From the NCBI RefSeq assembly GCF_001294205.1, contig NZ_LAQT01000006.1:1-64000 (forward strand): DNA of 64,000 nucleotides. The letters run 5' to 3'. Each line of letters starts with the position of its first letter. Within the stretch, counting starts at the first letter, position 1. Made by a program: the position numbers and the translations under genes. The notes below the pieces were generated by a model. That model was not told the origin of the DNA. It saw only the letters and a program-made list of their open reading frames with translations, and did no database searches. Source of the DNA: Amantichitinum ursilacus. Lineage in GTDB: Bacteria > Pseudomonadota > Gammaproteobacteria > Burkholderiales > Chitinibacteraceae. Of this stretch, positions 50,773 to 59,997 are shown piece by piece.

Positions 50773-53400
50773 GTGCAAGCATCACGCCCTGATCCCGACC
50801 AGTTGTTGGCGCAATTGCGCGCCGAAACGCCCGACCGGGGGCGGCTGAAGATTTTTTTTGGCGCCAACGCGGGCGTCGGCAAAACCTTTGCCATGCTGCA
50901 ACAAGCGCAACGCCAGCGCGCCGATGGCGTCGATGTGCTGGTCGGGCTGGTGGAAACGCATGGCCGCGTCGAGACCGCTGCCTTGCTGGACGGGTTGGCG
51001 GTGTTGCCGCGCGCCACCTTGCAATGGCGCGGGCACGCGGTGACCGAGTTCGATCTGGATACCGCGCTGGCGCGCGCGCCGCAATTGATATTGGTGGACG
51101 AGCTGGCGCACAGCAATGTGCCCGGCAGCCGCCATGCGCGCCGTTGGCAGGATGTGGAAGAACTGCTGGCGGCGGGCATTGACGTCTACACCACTATCAA
51201 CGTGCAGCATCTGGAAAGTCTGAACGATGTGGTAGGCAGCCTCACCGGCGTGCGTGTGCGCGAGACCGTGCCTGATCATGTGTTTGATGCCGCCACCGAA
51301 GTCGCGCTGGTGGATTTGCCGCCCGATGAACTGTTGCAACGTTTGCGTGAAGGCAAGGTGTATCTGGCCGACGCGGCCGAGCGCGCGCGCGAGCATTTTT
51401 TTCGCAAAGGCAATCTGATTGCGCTGCGCGAACTGGCCTTGCGCCGCACCGCCGACCGCGTCGACGCCGATTTGCGCCGCACGCCTGCGGTGGGCGTCGC
51501 GCCCGGCGAGACGCTGGCGGTGGCGGTACTACCTGGACCAGCGGGCGAATTGCTGGTGCGGCATGCCGCGCGGCTGGCGGCGCGGCTAAAGACGGACTGG
51601 TTTGCCGTCGTGGTCGAAACGCCCGCGCTGTTGCGCGACGCCACGCAGCACGCCAGCGCGCAGCAACATCTGCATCTGGCCAGCACGTTGGGCGCGGAAA
51701 CCGCGTTGCTGAGCGGTATGGACAGCGCGCAAACGCTGGCGCTGTGGTGTGCCGATCGCGGCGTGGGCATTTTGCTGTTGGGCCAGCCGCCGCGGCGCGG
51801 ATGGCAACGCTCGCTGGCCAGCCGCATCGCGCAGCACGCACCGCAACTGGCGGTGCAAACCATCGCCATTGATCCCCCCGCGGCCACGCCGTGGCAATTG
51901 CAACGCCAGCTACGGCGACGCTGGACCGGCGTGGCCTGGGCCTTGGGCGCGGCCGTGGTCAGCACCTTGCTGGCGCAGCAACTGAGCCGGGTGTTCGATC
52001 TGGCCAATGTCATCATGTTGTATCTGCTGGCGGTACTGCTGGTGTCGGTGCGCTTTGGCCGGCTGGCCGGGGGATTGGCGTCGCTGCTATCGGTGGCCGC
52101 GTTTGATTACTTTTTTGTGCCACCGACGCTGTCGTTTACGGTGGCCGATACGCAATATCTGCTGACCTTTGCGGTGATGCTGACCGTGGCGCTGACGCTA
52201 AGCCAGTTGTCGGCGCGGCTGCGGTTTCAGGCTGATGCCGCCACGGGGCGCGAACGCCGCACGGCCGCGTTGTATGCGCTGGCGCGCGCTTTGGCCGGCG
52301 CGTTGATGCGCGAGCAGGTCACCGAGATCGCGCTGGCGCATCTGGCCCCGCGTTTTAATGGCCAGGTGGGATTGGCGTTGCCGACGCTGGATGAACAATT
52401 GCAGCAAGGCGGCGGCATGGCGCTGGATCTGGCGGTGGCGGACTGGGTGTATCGACATGGCGCGGAAGCTGGCCATGGCACCGATACCTTGCCGGCGGCG
52501 CAGGCGTTTTATCTGCCGCTGACGGCGCCGATGCGCGTGCGCGGTGTGCTGGCGTTACAACCACGTGGCGAGATCGACACCGAAGAACAGCGTTTTCTGC
52601 AAACCTGCGCCGCGCAAATCGGCTTGGCGCTGGAACGCGTGCATTTTGTGGAAGTGGCGCAGAACGCGCTGGTAAGCATGGAAGGCGAGCGCTTGCGCAA
52701 CCATCTGCTGGCTGCCATTTCGCATGATCTACGTACGCCGATTACGGTGTTGCTGGGCCTGGCCAGCACGCTAACCGAAAGCCCTTACGCCGCGCCCCCC
52801 GCGCGCGCCATCGCGCAGCAACTAACCGGCGAAATCCGCCGCATGAGCGATCTGGTCAACAACCTGCTGGATATGGCGCGCTTGCAGGCGGGCGAGGTGC
52901 AATTGCGTATGGATTGGCAATCGGTGGAAGAACTGGTGGGGGCCAGTTTGCGCGCGCTGGAATTGCGGCTGGAACAGCATCCGGTGGCGCTAGAGATTCC
53001 GGCCGGTTTGCCGCTGGTGGAATGCGATGCGGTGCTGATGGAGCGCGTGCTGGTTAACCTGATCGACAACGCCATCAAATACACGCCGTTTGGCACGCCG
53101 ATTACATTGCGGGCGCAGGCTTTGCCCGCGCAGATGTTGATTGAGGTGGCCGATACCGGGCCCGGTTTGCCCGCAGGCCAGGAAGACGCGTTGTTCCAGA
53201 AATTTGTACGCGGCCAGGTCGAATCGAACACCAGCGGCGTGGGGCTGGGCCTGGCGTTATGCCGCGCCATTGTGGAGGCGCACGGTGGTACGATCAGCGC
53301 GCGTTCCACCGCGGGCGCGGTGACGGGGGCCACCTTCCGCATCGTCTTGCCGCGCCGCGAGCTGCCGCCCCTCCCTGATCTGGAAAGTCCATTGCAATGA
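50773..53400 (+). CDS. kdpD: Sensor histidine kinase KdpD
   Basis: A K+-limitation sensor of 875 aa starting at GTG 50773, with AAGGA upstream. The order is: KdpD domain with Walker A FFGANAGVGKT (residues about 28-38) and LVDELAHSNVPG; a USP domain; four membrane helices (about 375-480); a GAF-like region; and a HisKA domain with H651 in AISHDLRTPI. HATPase follows with LIDNAIKYTP and GVGLGLALCRAIVE. The stop overlaps the kdpE start by four bases. EIIA-Ntr is known to modulate KdpD in E. coli. Confidence 0.97.
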   Translation: MQASRPDPDQLLAQLRAETPDRGRLKIFFGANAGVGKTFAMLQQAQRQRADGVDVLVGLVETHGRVETAALLDGLAVLPRATLQWRGHAVTEFDLDTALARAPQLILVDELAHSNVPGSRHARRWQDVEELLAAGIDVYTTINVQHLESLNDVVGSLTGVRVRETVPDHVFDAATEVALVDLPPDELLQRLREGKVYLADAAERAREHFFRKGNLIALRELALRRTADRVDADLRRTPAVGVAPGETLAVAVLPGPAGELLVRHAARLAARLKTDWFAVVVETPALLRDATQHASAQQHLHLASTLGAETALLSGMDSAQTLALWCADRGVGILLLGQPPRRGWQRSLASRIAQHAPQLAVQTIAIDPPAATPWQLQRQLRRRWTGVAWALGAAVVSTLLAQQLSRVFDLANVIMLYLLAVLLVSVRFGRLAGGLASLLSVAAFDYFFVPPTLSFTVADTQYLLTFAVMLTVALTLSQLSARLRFQADAATGRERRTAALYALARALAGALMREQVTEIALAHLAPRFNGQVGLALPTLDEQLQQGGGMALDLAVADWVYRHGAEAGHGTDTLPAAQAFYLPLTAPMRVRGVLALQPRGEIDTEEQRFLQTCAAQIGLALERVHFVEVAQNALVSMEGERLRNHLLAAISHDLRTPITVLLGLASTLTESPYAAPPARAIAQQLTGEIRRMSDLVNNLLDMARLQAGEVQLRMDWQSVEELVGASLRALELRLEQHPVALEIPAGLPLVECDAVLMERVLVNLIDNAIKYTPFGTPITLRAQALPAQMLIEVADTGPGLPAGQEDALFQKFVRGQVESNTSGVGLGLALCRAIVEAHGGTISARSTAGAVTGATFRIVLPRRELPPLPDLESPLQ

Positions 53401-54095
53401 CCGCTCCACACAACGCGCCGACCCTGGTGCTGATCGAAGATGAACCGCAAATCGCCCGCTTTGTGGCCATGACGGCCGAAGCGGCGGGGTTGCAATGCTG
53501 GCACGCCGCCACGGCGCGCCAGGGGCTGGTGGAAGCGGGCACGCGCCAGCCGGATCTGATCATCATGGATCTGGGTCTGCCCGATGGCGATGGCGTGGCG
53601 TTGATCGGCGAGATTCGTGGTTTTAGCGCGGTGCCGATTCTGGTGCTGTCGGCGCGCAGCCAGGAGGCCGACAAGGTGAATGCGCTGGATGCGGGCGCTG
53701 ATGATTATCTGACCAAACCGTTCGGCACCAATGAACTGATGGCGCGTGTGCGCGTGTTGCTGCGCCGCCATGCGCGCGATAGCCAGGGTGGCATTGCGGC
53801 GTTGGCGCTGGGCGACGTCAGCGTGGATCTGGTGGCGCGTAGCGTCACCCGCGCGGGCCAGCCGGTGCATCTAACCCCGACGGAATACCGGCTACTGGCT
53901 ACGCTGATCCGTCACGCCGGCAAGGTGCTGACGCATCGCCAGTTATTACTGGAGGTGTGGGGCCCGGCCTATGTGGAACACAGCCACTATCTGCGCATTT
54001 ATATGGGCCACCTGCGGCAAAAGCTGGAAGCCGATCCGGCCCGGCCGGCCCATTTGCTGACCGAATCGGGCGTCGGCTATCGACTGGTGATCTAG
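53397..54095 (+). CDS. kdpE: Response regulator KdpE
   Basis: An OmpR/PhoB-family activator of kdpFABC, 232 aa. The receiver domain carries acidic residues ED near the N-terminus, phospho-Asp D58 in LIIMDLGLPDGDG and the Lys in DYLTKPFG. The winged helix contains LTPTEYRLLATLIRHAGKVL and YLRIYMGHLRQKLE. Last gene of the kdp operon. Confidence 0.97.
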   Translation: MTAPHNAPTLVLIEDEPQIARFVAMTAEAAGLQCWHAATARQGLVEAGTRQPDLIIMDLGLPDGDGVALIGEIRGFSAVPILVLSARSQEADKVNALDAGADDYLTKPFGTNELMARVRVLLRRHARDSQGGIAALALGDVSVDLVARSVTRAGQPVHLTPTEYRLLATLIRHAGKVLTHRQLLLEVWGPAYVEHSHYLRIYMGHLRQKLEADPARPAHLLTESGVGYRLVI

Positions 54096-54117
54096 CCGGG
54101 GGAGGGCAACGCGCGTG

Positions 54118-55806
54118 CTAGCGTTGCGCCACGGTCTGGCTGTCGGGCGCGGCACACCAGTTGCGCGCGGCCACAATGCCGCCATTGGGCGAGTGATAAC
54201 CGAGGCAGCCCAGCACCGAATCAAACAAGGTGTCATGCGCTTGCACCGTCCCGGCCTTGCGTCGTAATTGCGCAAAGGCGGCAGCGCTGTGGGGTTGCTG
54301 CAAAAACGAATCCGAGGCCCACACCAGCATTGGCACGCGGCGTTGTTCGGGCGGCGCAATCTTGCGCGGCGTGGCATGCAGATGCGCGTTATCGCTAATC
54401 GATTCGCCATGGTCCGCCGCGTAGAACACCAGCGCGCGCTTGTCGCGTACCTGGTCGATGACGCCATGAATAATGTGGTCGGTGTACAGCACGCTGTTAT
54501 CAAACGCGTTAATCAGACTGGCTTTGTTGCAGTGCGCATCAATAGCCATGCATTCGGGGCCAAAGCGGGCGAATTCGCGTGGGTAGCGTTGCGAATATTG
54601 ATAATGCGAGCCCTTGGTATGCAACACGATCAGATGCTTGCCGGCCGGGTGGCGCGCCAGCGAATCGGCCACTTCGGGCAACAGCGAAGCGTCGTCGATG
54701 GGTTTGTCTTTATTGCGCGCTTCGGCGGCGATCATTTCGCGATAGAGATAATGGTCGGGCTCGGCCTGGTTGTAGAACCACACCTCGCTTTGCATGGCAA
54801 ACAAGTCCGAACTGAAACCCAACTGATGCAGCACCGAGAACACGTTCTTTTCGCGCAGCGTGCGCTGGTCGTTGTCGGCGGTGCCATTGGGACGCACAAA
54901 CATGCAGCGCAACGACAATTTGGTGGCGGTATCGCAAGACACGCCACGTAAGGCCACCAGATTGGGCTCCGCCGCCAGCAACGGCGTGGTGGCGCGGTCG
55001 TAGCCGAACAACTGCATATGATCCCAGCGTGTGGTTTCGCCGATGATAAAGATCACATAGGTCTGGTCGATGCCTGCGGGTGCCACATACGTGTATTGGG
55101 CCGCCGGGTTGAGCAAGGGGCGGCCGCTGTATCGTTCGGCCGTCGTCATATAGCCGAATAAGGCGGTGGCGCTGAGCCAGTTAACCGGCAGATAGCTATA
55201 GGCCAGCGTGCCGGTGTAATCGGGCATGTCGGCGTTGGCCAGCTTGCCGGCATGCTTGTGCCAGATATTGAGCGCTTTAAGCGGTACGGCCATTGTTACG
55301 AGCGCCAGCAGCAGCACCCCCCAGGCGGGTGCGGCGGTAACACGATGGCGCGATTGTTGCAGCAGCGTGGCGTTGGCGCGGTTGCCCCAGATCAGCAGCA
55401 AGGGCAGCACGCTGGCCGCGACCAGCCACAAAACAAAACCCGCGCTGACCACTTCAACCGACAAATCGATATCGGTAGTCAGCACCGAGGCAATCACGCC
55501 GTAGCCGATAATCAGATTGAATTGCGCGATATACCACGCGGCGGCAGCCGAGATGACGACGAGCAGCGACGCCAACAACTGAAAGGCGCGTCTACCCAAT
55601 AGCGACAGCAATCGCAACAGCACAAAGGTGAACACGGCGATGATGCTCAGTTCCAGCACAATCAGGCCGGTGTGCAACACCGGATGTCTGGCGACGGCCA
55701 GATCGCCCAGCCGTTGTCGCGCTGCAGGCGCATTGAGCAATACGCCGATATAAAACGCCAACAGCAGACAAATGCTGCTGTTGGTCCATGTGCGAAACAC
55801 GTTCAT
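54118..55806 (-). CDS. Phosphoethanolamine transferase (EptA/EptB family)
   Basis: An inner-membrane enzyme that decorates lipid A or core sugars with phosphoethanolamine, lowering negative charge. It is 562 aa. Five N-terminal helices (residues about 10-180) precede a periplasmic alkaline-phosphatase-like domain. Motifs are IIGETTRWDHMQLFGYDR, the nucleophile Thr region SCDTATKLSLRCMF and FYAADHGESIS. Which acceptor it uses cannot be told from sequence. Converges on kdpE with only 22 bases between. Confidence 0.9.
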   Translation of the reverse strand: MNVFRTWTNSSICLLLAFYIGVLLNAPAARQRLGDLAVARHPVLHTGLIVLELSIIAVFTFVLLRLLSLLGRRAFQLLASLLVVISAAAAWYIAQFNLIIGYGVIASVLTTDIDLSVEVVSAGFVLWLVAASVLPLLLIWGNRANATLLQQSRHRVTAAPAWGVLLLALVTMAVPLKALNIWHKHAGKLANADMPDYTGTLAYSYLPVNWLSATALFGYMTTAERYSGRPLLNPAAQYTYVAPAGIDQTYVIFIIGETTRWDHMQLFGYDRATTPLLAAEPNLVALRGVSCDTATKLSLRCMFVRPNGTADNDQRTLREKNVFSVLHQLGFSSDLFAMQSEVWFYNQAEPDHYLYREMIAAEARNKDKPIDDASLLPEVADSLARHPAGKHLIVLHTKGSHYQYSQRYPREFARFGPECMAIDAHCNKASLINAFDNSVLYTDHIIHGVIDQVRDKRALVFYAADHGESISDNAHLHATPRKIAPPEQRRVPMLVWASDSFLQQPHSAAAFAQLRRKAGTVQAHDTLFDSVLGCLGYHSPNGGIVAARNWCAAPDSQTVAQR

Positions 55807-55896
55807 GCCACCGCCTTGTATTGAAAAGTGCGGCGACTATTACATTAGTGCTACGCACGTCGTATAAAAATTTTGCTATTGGTAATGCGCCATGCC

Positions 55897-56835
55897 TTAT
55901 TGGCGCGCCTGACGCAATGCAAACGAGGTCATCATTTTGTGACGTTGGCCTGCGTCATCGATGTAATTCGAATGGATCACGCCGCCAAATTCATTGGCGC
56001 TGGGGCCATAAAACAAACCTTCCGCCGACAGATAACCGGGCTGATTCTGATTGACGCCGTAGTTGCCGTCTTTGGCCTGCATCAGGATCTCCGCGTTGAT
56101 GACCAGGCGCGCGCTGTCCACGGTTAGCGCGCCGGGGCTGGCGTTGGCCAGGCGCGGGTTGGCGCCCACGGCCACGGTCATGGTGCCCTTGGCGTAATCG
56201 AACACCGCCGTGGCGTTGCTGATGTAAATCACACGCCGATCGCCGCCATGCGGATTCGTCGAGTTGCTGGCGTTGTTATCGATGATGGTCTGATATGCCT
56301 CGCCCTTGAATGCGGCGGTACCGGTCTTGCCCGCCGCCGCAGTGCGCCAGTTGGCGGGGACATAACCTGCGGTGGACTGGCCGATCTGGTTGCTGCCATC
56401 CTGGTATTCCCATAACACATGCTGCAACGACTGGTAGCCGGTGGGATTAAGCAGTCGGTATGCCATCCGCTCCGAGCTCATGGTCAGCACCACTTCCTGT
56501 CCGGATAGCGTGACGCCCGCGCCCAGTGTCACTGGCGAAGTCCATACCAGCGGGCCGAGGCCATTGGTGCGGCGCAATTCGGTATGCAGTTTTTGGGTCG
56601 CGGTGAGTGTGGTGGTTGAATCGGGCGAGGTAAAGATATTGTTGTACGTGTTGTCGCGGTAAACCTCAGCGTTGCCGATGGTCATGTTGTCGAGCTGGGG
56701 AGTGGTCGCGACGGGCTGGGGGCCTGTATCTGGCAGGTCGACATGCTTGCCGATACGTTCATCGCCACCGCCGCAACCGCTGAGCGAGGCACACAAAACC
56801 GGAATAACAAAACAAGACAGGATGGCGCGTTTCAT
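55897..56835 (-). CDS. Lipoprotein with transferrin-binding-protein-B-like beta-barrel domain
   Basis: A 312-aa lipoprotein. The signal MKRAILSCFVIPVLCASLSGC ends in a lipobox with GGGDE after the Cys. The C-terminal third ends in an eight-strand-barrel-like segment with the family hallmark AEGLFYGPSANEFGGVIHS, as in TbpB/HpuA-type surface lipoproteins. Those are often exported by Slam proteins, but no Slam gene is next to it. The ligand is unknown. ATG 56835 gives the best signal peptide; an ATG 18 bases upstream is possible. Confidence 0.7.
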   Translation of the reverse strand: MKRAILSCFVIPVLCASLSGCGGGDERIGKHVDLPDTGPQPVATTPQLDNMTIGNAEVYRDNTYNNIFTSPDSTTTLTATQKLHTELRRTNGLGPLVWTSPVTLGAGVTLSGQEVVLTMSSERMAYRLLNPTGYQSLQHVLWEYQDGSNQIGQSTAGYVPANWRTAAAGKTGTAAFKGEAYQTIIDNNASNSTNPHGGDRRVIYISNATAVFDYAKGTMTVAVGANPRLANASPGALTVDSARLVINAEILMQAKDGNYGVNQNQPGYLSAEGLFYGPSANEFGGVIHSNYIDDAGQRHKMMTSFALRQARQ

Positions 56836-57140
56836 CAGATGAACCCCCGACATGATGAGCGCCAGCAGGGGCTGGCGCGGAAGTGCTCATTGTCCGGAGG
56901 GGCGCACAATAGCGAATAAGAGGATTCGCAAAAATGGTCGGCATGGGGGCTGGACCCACCATCTAGCGTCCGTCAACGGCCTTTGAAATCAGCGCCATTG
57001 CAAGGCGGGTGACGGCCCATCCCATGCTTGGGTTAGCCCGCCATGGGCAAGGCTTGATTGGGTGTTTTCTTGACGCCCAAATAAAACAACGCGCCCCGTT
57101 GCCGGTGGCGCGTTGTGGTATTGCCCAGGCCGAAGCCGCT
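56836..57140. other. Intergenic region between the lipoprotein gene and tpx
   Basis: About 305 bases. It contains the lipoprotein promoter side, a decayed half of the GGTGGGTC palindrome family (GGACCCACCATCTAG near 56952) and the tpx terminator. No gene was seen. Confidence 0.5.
57081..57117 (-). terminator. Terminator of tpx
   Basis: The stem CAACGCGCC / GGCGCGTTG with an 11-base loop is followed, on the minus strand, by a T-rich run, about 25 bases after the tpx stop. Confidence 0.8.
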
Positions 57141-57641
57141 TTACTTGAGTGCCGCCAGCGCCGAATCGTAATCCGGTTCGTTCTTGATTTCGGGCACCAG
57201 CTCGGAATACAGCACCTTGTCGTTGGCATCCAGCACCACCACGGCGCGTGCCGCCACGCCTTTCAGCGGGCCACCAGCGATAGCCACACCATAGTCGTTC
57301 AGGAATTCGCGGCCGCGCATGGCCGACAGCGTGACCACATTGGCCAGGCCTTCCGCGCCACAGAAACGCGCCTGGGCAAACGGCAGATCGGCCGAGATGC
57401 ACAGCACGACTGTGTTTTCGAGCTTGGAGGCCGATTCGTTAAAGCGGCGCACCGAGGTGGCGCAAGTCGGGGTGTCGATGCTGGGGAAAATATTCAGCAC
57501 TTTGTTTTTGCCGGCAAAGCTGGCCAGCGAGACGTCGGCCAGGTCTTTGCCCACCAGCGTAAACGGCTTGGCCGCATCGCCTTGCGCCGGGAAAGCGCCG
57601 TCAACCGGAATGGCGTTACCGCCGAGAGTCACTTGAGACAT
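57141..57641 (-). CDS. tpx: Thiol peroxidase Tpx
   Basis: An atypical 2-Cys peroxiredoxin that reduces lipid hydroperoxides with thioredoxin, 166 aa. The peroxidatic Cys60 lies in [15 protein letters not shown], with Thr57 in place. The resolving Cys94 is in [12 protein letters not shown], and Arg132 completes the catalytic site. The ATG is preceded by CAGGAGC. A cysteine-free paralogue lies 252 bases upstream in the same orientation. Confidence 0.96.
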   Translation of the reverse strand: MSQVTLGGNAIPVDGAFPAQGDAAKPFTLVGKDLADVSLASFAGKNKVLNIFPSIDTPTCATSVRRFNESASKLENTVVLCISADLPFAQARFCGAEGLANVVTLSAMRGREFLNDYGVAIAGGPLKGVAARAVVVLDANDKVLYSELVPEIKNEPDYDSALAALK

Positions 57642-57893
57642 CGAACAAGCTCCTGGGAGTTGGAATTCTGTGGGCAGCCCCGGTGGGGCCGCCAGTCCTT
57701 TGTAGATTTTGTTGGCGCCTTTTTTGAGCAGCGCTCTGCGCCGGCCTCAGTGCGGTGGTGGGGGTAACCCACAACCGGAACCGGGCTGGCGGCACTTTAC
57801 GTGCGGCCAGCCCAGGTTATTTCAAGCGCGCAACCTATGACATATGCATGACGAAATGTACGAGATCACATACCGTCCTGTTTTATTGCGCGA

Positions 57894-58427
57894 TCAAGCC
57901 ACCAGACTCGGATTTTGCGGCACAGGCGGAATCAGGGCGGCGGCCAGCGCTTCGTAATCCGGTTCCTTGTTCAGGTCGGACACCAGTTCGGCATGTACCA
58001 CGTTGTCATTGACGTCGATGCCGATCAGCGCGGTGGTCATCAGCCCGGACAGCGGCACGTCGGTGATCATCACGCCGTAATCCTTGTGGAAATCGCGGCC
58101 GCGCAGCGTGGACAACAACTGCACGCGATGAAAACCTTCTTGCTGGATGATGCGCGACAAGGCGTACGGCGTGTCCACCGACACCACCAGCACCACCGTG
58201 TTATCGAGCGCGCTGGCCACGCCTTCCAACCGTCGCGCAATGGTCAGGCCGATCGACGCATCAATGCTGGGGATGACGCCGATGACTTTGCGGCGGCCAT
58301 AAAAGCGGGAAAGCGGAACATCTTGCAGATTGGTATCCACCAGCATAAAGCTGTGGGCCGGGTCACCTACGCGGGGAAAACGGCCACCGACGCTGATGGG
58401 CGTGCCGTTGAGCATCACTGTCGCCAT
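57894..58427 (-). CDS. Cysteine-less Tpx paralogue (catalytically dead peroxiredoxin fold)
   Basis: A 177-aa homologue of Tpx that aligns to it without gaps over the first 150 or so residues (shared PSID, LDNTVVL, LRGRDF.KDYGV, NEPDY-like KEPDY). Every catalytic residue is replaced: Cys60 becomes Gly, Thr57 becomes Ala, Cys94 becomes Ile and Arg132 becomes Thr. The protein has no cysteine at all. The frame is intact with an AAGGAGG ribosome site, so it is not a pseudogene. It has a 12-residue Pro-rich C-terminal extension. A structural, sensory or partner role is possible; none is shown. Confidence 0.85.
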   Translation of the reverse strand: MATVMLNGTPISVGGRFPRVGDPAHSFMLVDTNLQDVPLSRFYGRRKVIGVIPSIDASIGLTIARRLEGVASALDNTVVLVVSVDTPYALSRIIQQEGFHRVQLLSTLRGRDFHKDYGVMITDVPLSGLMTTALIGIDVNDNVVHAELVSDLNKEPDYEALAAALIPPVPQNPSLVA

Positions 58428-58503
58428 GACGGGCCTCCTTGGGGCGGGTCTTATGTGCCTTCCAGTATGGTATGCCGTCGCGCAAATACAAGCCTGCTGG
58501 CGG

Positions 58504-59883
58504 CTACGGGTAGAACCAGTTCAGCGTGTAACCGGTGGAATGCAAAGCGCCCGCGTCCAGCTGCAAAAACACGTGCAGCTCGTCGTTAACGCCCAGTGAC
58601 GCGCGTTTCTTTTCGTTGGCGGCCAGGTATTCGCTGGCTTTGAATACCTTTTTGGCCACCACTTCATCCGAGGCGTTGGTCAGCGTCAGTTCGAGCGACG
58701 GCAACGCCTGGTCATACGGCGCGAGGTTGCGCAGCGAAGCGGAGAGCTGGATCAAATCCGGGCGATCCGGCACAAACACCAGCTCGGAATATTCATTGCG
58801 TAGCAGCGTAGCATCGCGCGGCAACGGCATCTCGCAACCGAGCACGCCGCAGACGCTGACCAACGGCGCGCGCAGCCATGGGAAATCGGTGCTGATGGTA
58901 TTGCGATAGCGCAGGCCGACTTGCACCAGCAGCAGCGCCAACAGCAGCAAAACCAACGGCACTAGCAACAGACGCAGTGGCGAGCGTTTGACCGGCAGCG
59001 CCAGCAGCGCGTCGTCTTCGGCGGTGTGGATCGGCTGATATTGCGGCGCGGACGCGGTATGGGCCAGCGGCTGTTGGCCATGGACCAGCACGGTGGCGAC
59101 GGCTTCGGGTGCGGTGGCCGGGTCGTGGTCCAGCGCTTCGGCTTCGGCGGCCATGGCGGCGACGGCGGGGACATACGCGTGCTGCAACCAGTCGCTGACT
59201 GATTCTTCGGTTTCGGCGGTGGCCTCTACGGCATGGGTATCGCGGGCGGGCTGGCCAGGCTCAGTTTCGTGATGAACGGGGGCGGTTGTCGTTCCGCCGG
59301 GGGCGTGCACCTCGATCAGTTCGGCTTGCGCGGGTATCTGGTTCAGCGCATCGCGATACGCCGCTTCGATGGCGGCGTTGAATTCGTCCAGATGCGCATC
59401 ATCGGCGGCTTCGGCGGGCGCGTAATCGGTGCTAACGGTTTCGGTGCGCAGATCAAAGCGTTCTGCTTTGACCGGAAAGGGCTCGGGTTCGTCGTCGGGT
59501 TCGGCTGGGTGCGCGGCGTCTGTGGCGACTTCGGGCGCTGGCGCAGGGTCAGCGAAATCAGGTTCGAAGGCAGGTTCTGTAGACGGCGCAAAGGCGGCTT
59601 CGGCTTCGGGGACGAACACCGGCGCGGGTTCTGGCTCGGGCGCAAATACTGGCGCGGGCGACGGGGCCGGGATCGCAACCGCTGCGGGTGCAGGCGTGGC
59701 CACGAGGGCTGGCGCAGCTTCCGCCACCACTGGCGCAGGTGCCGGCGCTTCTTCCAGGCAGTCACGCGCATTAAAAACGAATGCGCATTTGCCGCAGCGC
59801 ACTTTGCCGCCATGAGCGGCGAGTTGCGTGTCGGAAACCTTGAAGGCGGTGCGGCAGTTGGGGCAGCGCGTGACGTGATTCAT
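58504..59883 (-). CDS. DUF3426 protein with N-terminal MJ0042 zinc finger
   Basis: A 459-aa membrane protein. The N-terminal zinc ribbon (TRCPNCRTAFKVSDTQLAAHG, then KVRCGKCAFVFNARDCLEE) is followed by a 250-residue Ala/Pro/Glu-rich low-complexity linker. One membrane helix (LLLVPLVLLLLALLLVQVGL) comes next, then the DUF3426 domain with NEYSELVFVPDRPDLIQLSA and LELTLTNASDEVVAKKVF. Function unknown. In Betaproteobacteria this gene usually follows prmA; here the MATE gene and repeats separate them. Confidence 0.85.
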   Translation of the reverse strand: MNHVTRCPNCRTAFKVSDTQLAAHGGKVRCGKCAFVFNARDCLEEAPAPAPVVAEAAPALVATPAPAAVAIPAPSPAPVFAPEPEPAPVFVPEAEAAFAPSTEPAFEPDFADPAPAPEVATDAAHPAEPDDEPEPFPVKAERFDLRTETVSTDYAPAEAADDAHLDEFNAAIEAAYRDALNQIPAQAELIEVHAPGGTTTAPVHHETEPGQPARDTHAVEATAETEESVSDWLQHAYVPAVAAMAAEAEALDHDPATAPEAVATVLVHGQQPLAHTASAPQYQPIHTAEDDALLALPVKRSPLRLLLVPLVLLLLALLLVQVGLRYRNTISTDFPWLRAPLVSVCGVLGCEMPLPRDATLLRNEYSELVFVPDRPDLIQLSASLRNLAPYDQALPSLELTLTNASDEVVAKKVFKASEYLAANEKKRASLGVNDELHVFLQLDAGALHSTGYTLNWFYP

Positions 59884-59997
59884 AGTGCGCGATTCTAGCC
59901 GGTAAACGGGCCGCTGGTCATTAACCCGCAGTGTGTTTGCAACGCCGATGCGCACGCCAGGGCCAGCGCATGAGCCAGCTATGCGATCATCGCGGCC

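Noticed and set aside
54107-54130. GCAACGC / GCGTTGC between kdpE and the transferase gene as a terminator
   Set aside because: The stem has an eight-base loop, overlaps the transferase stop codon and has no T-run on either strand. Possible but unsupported.
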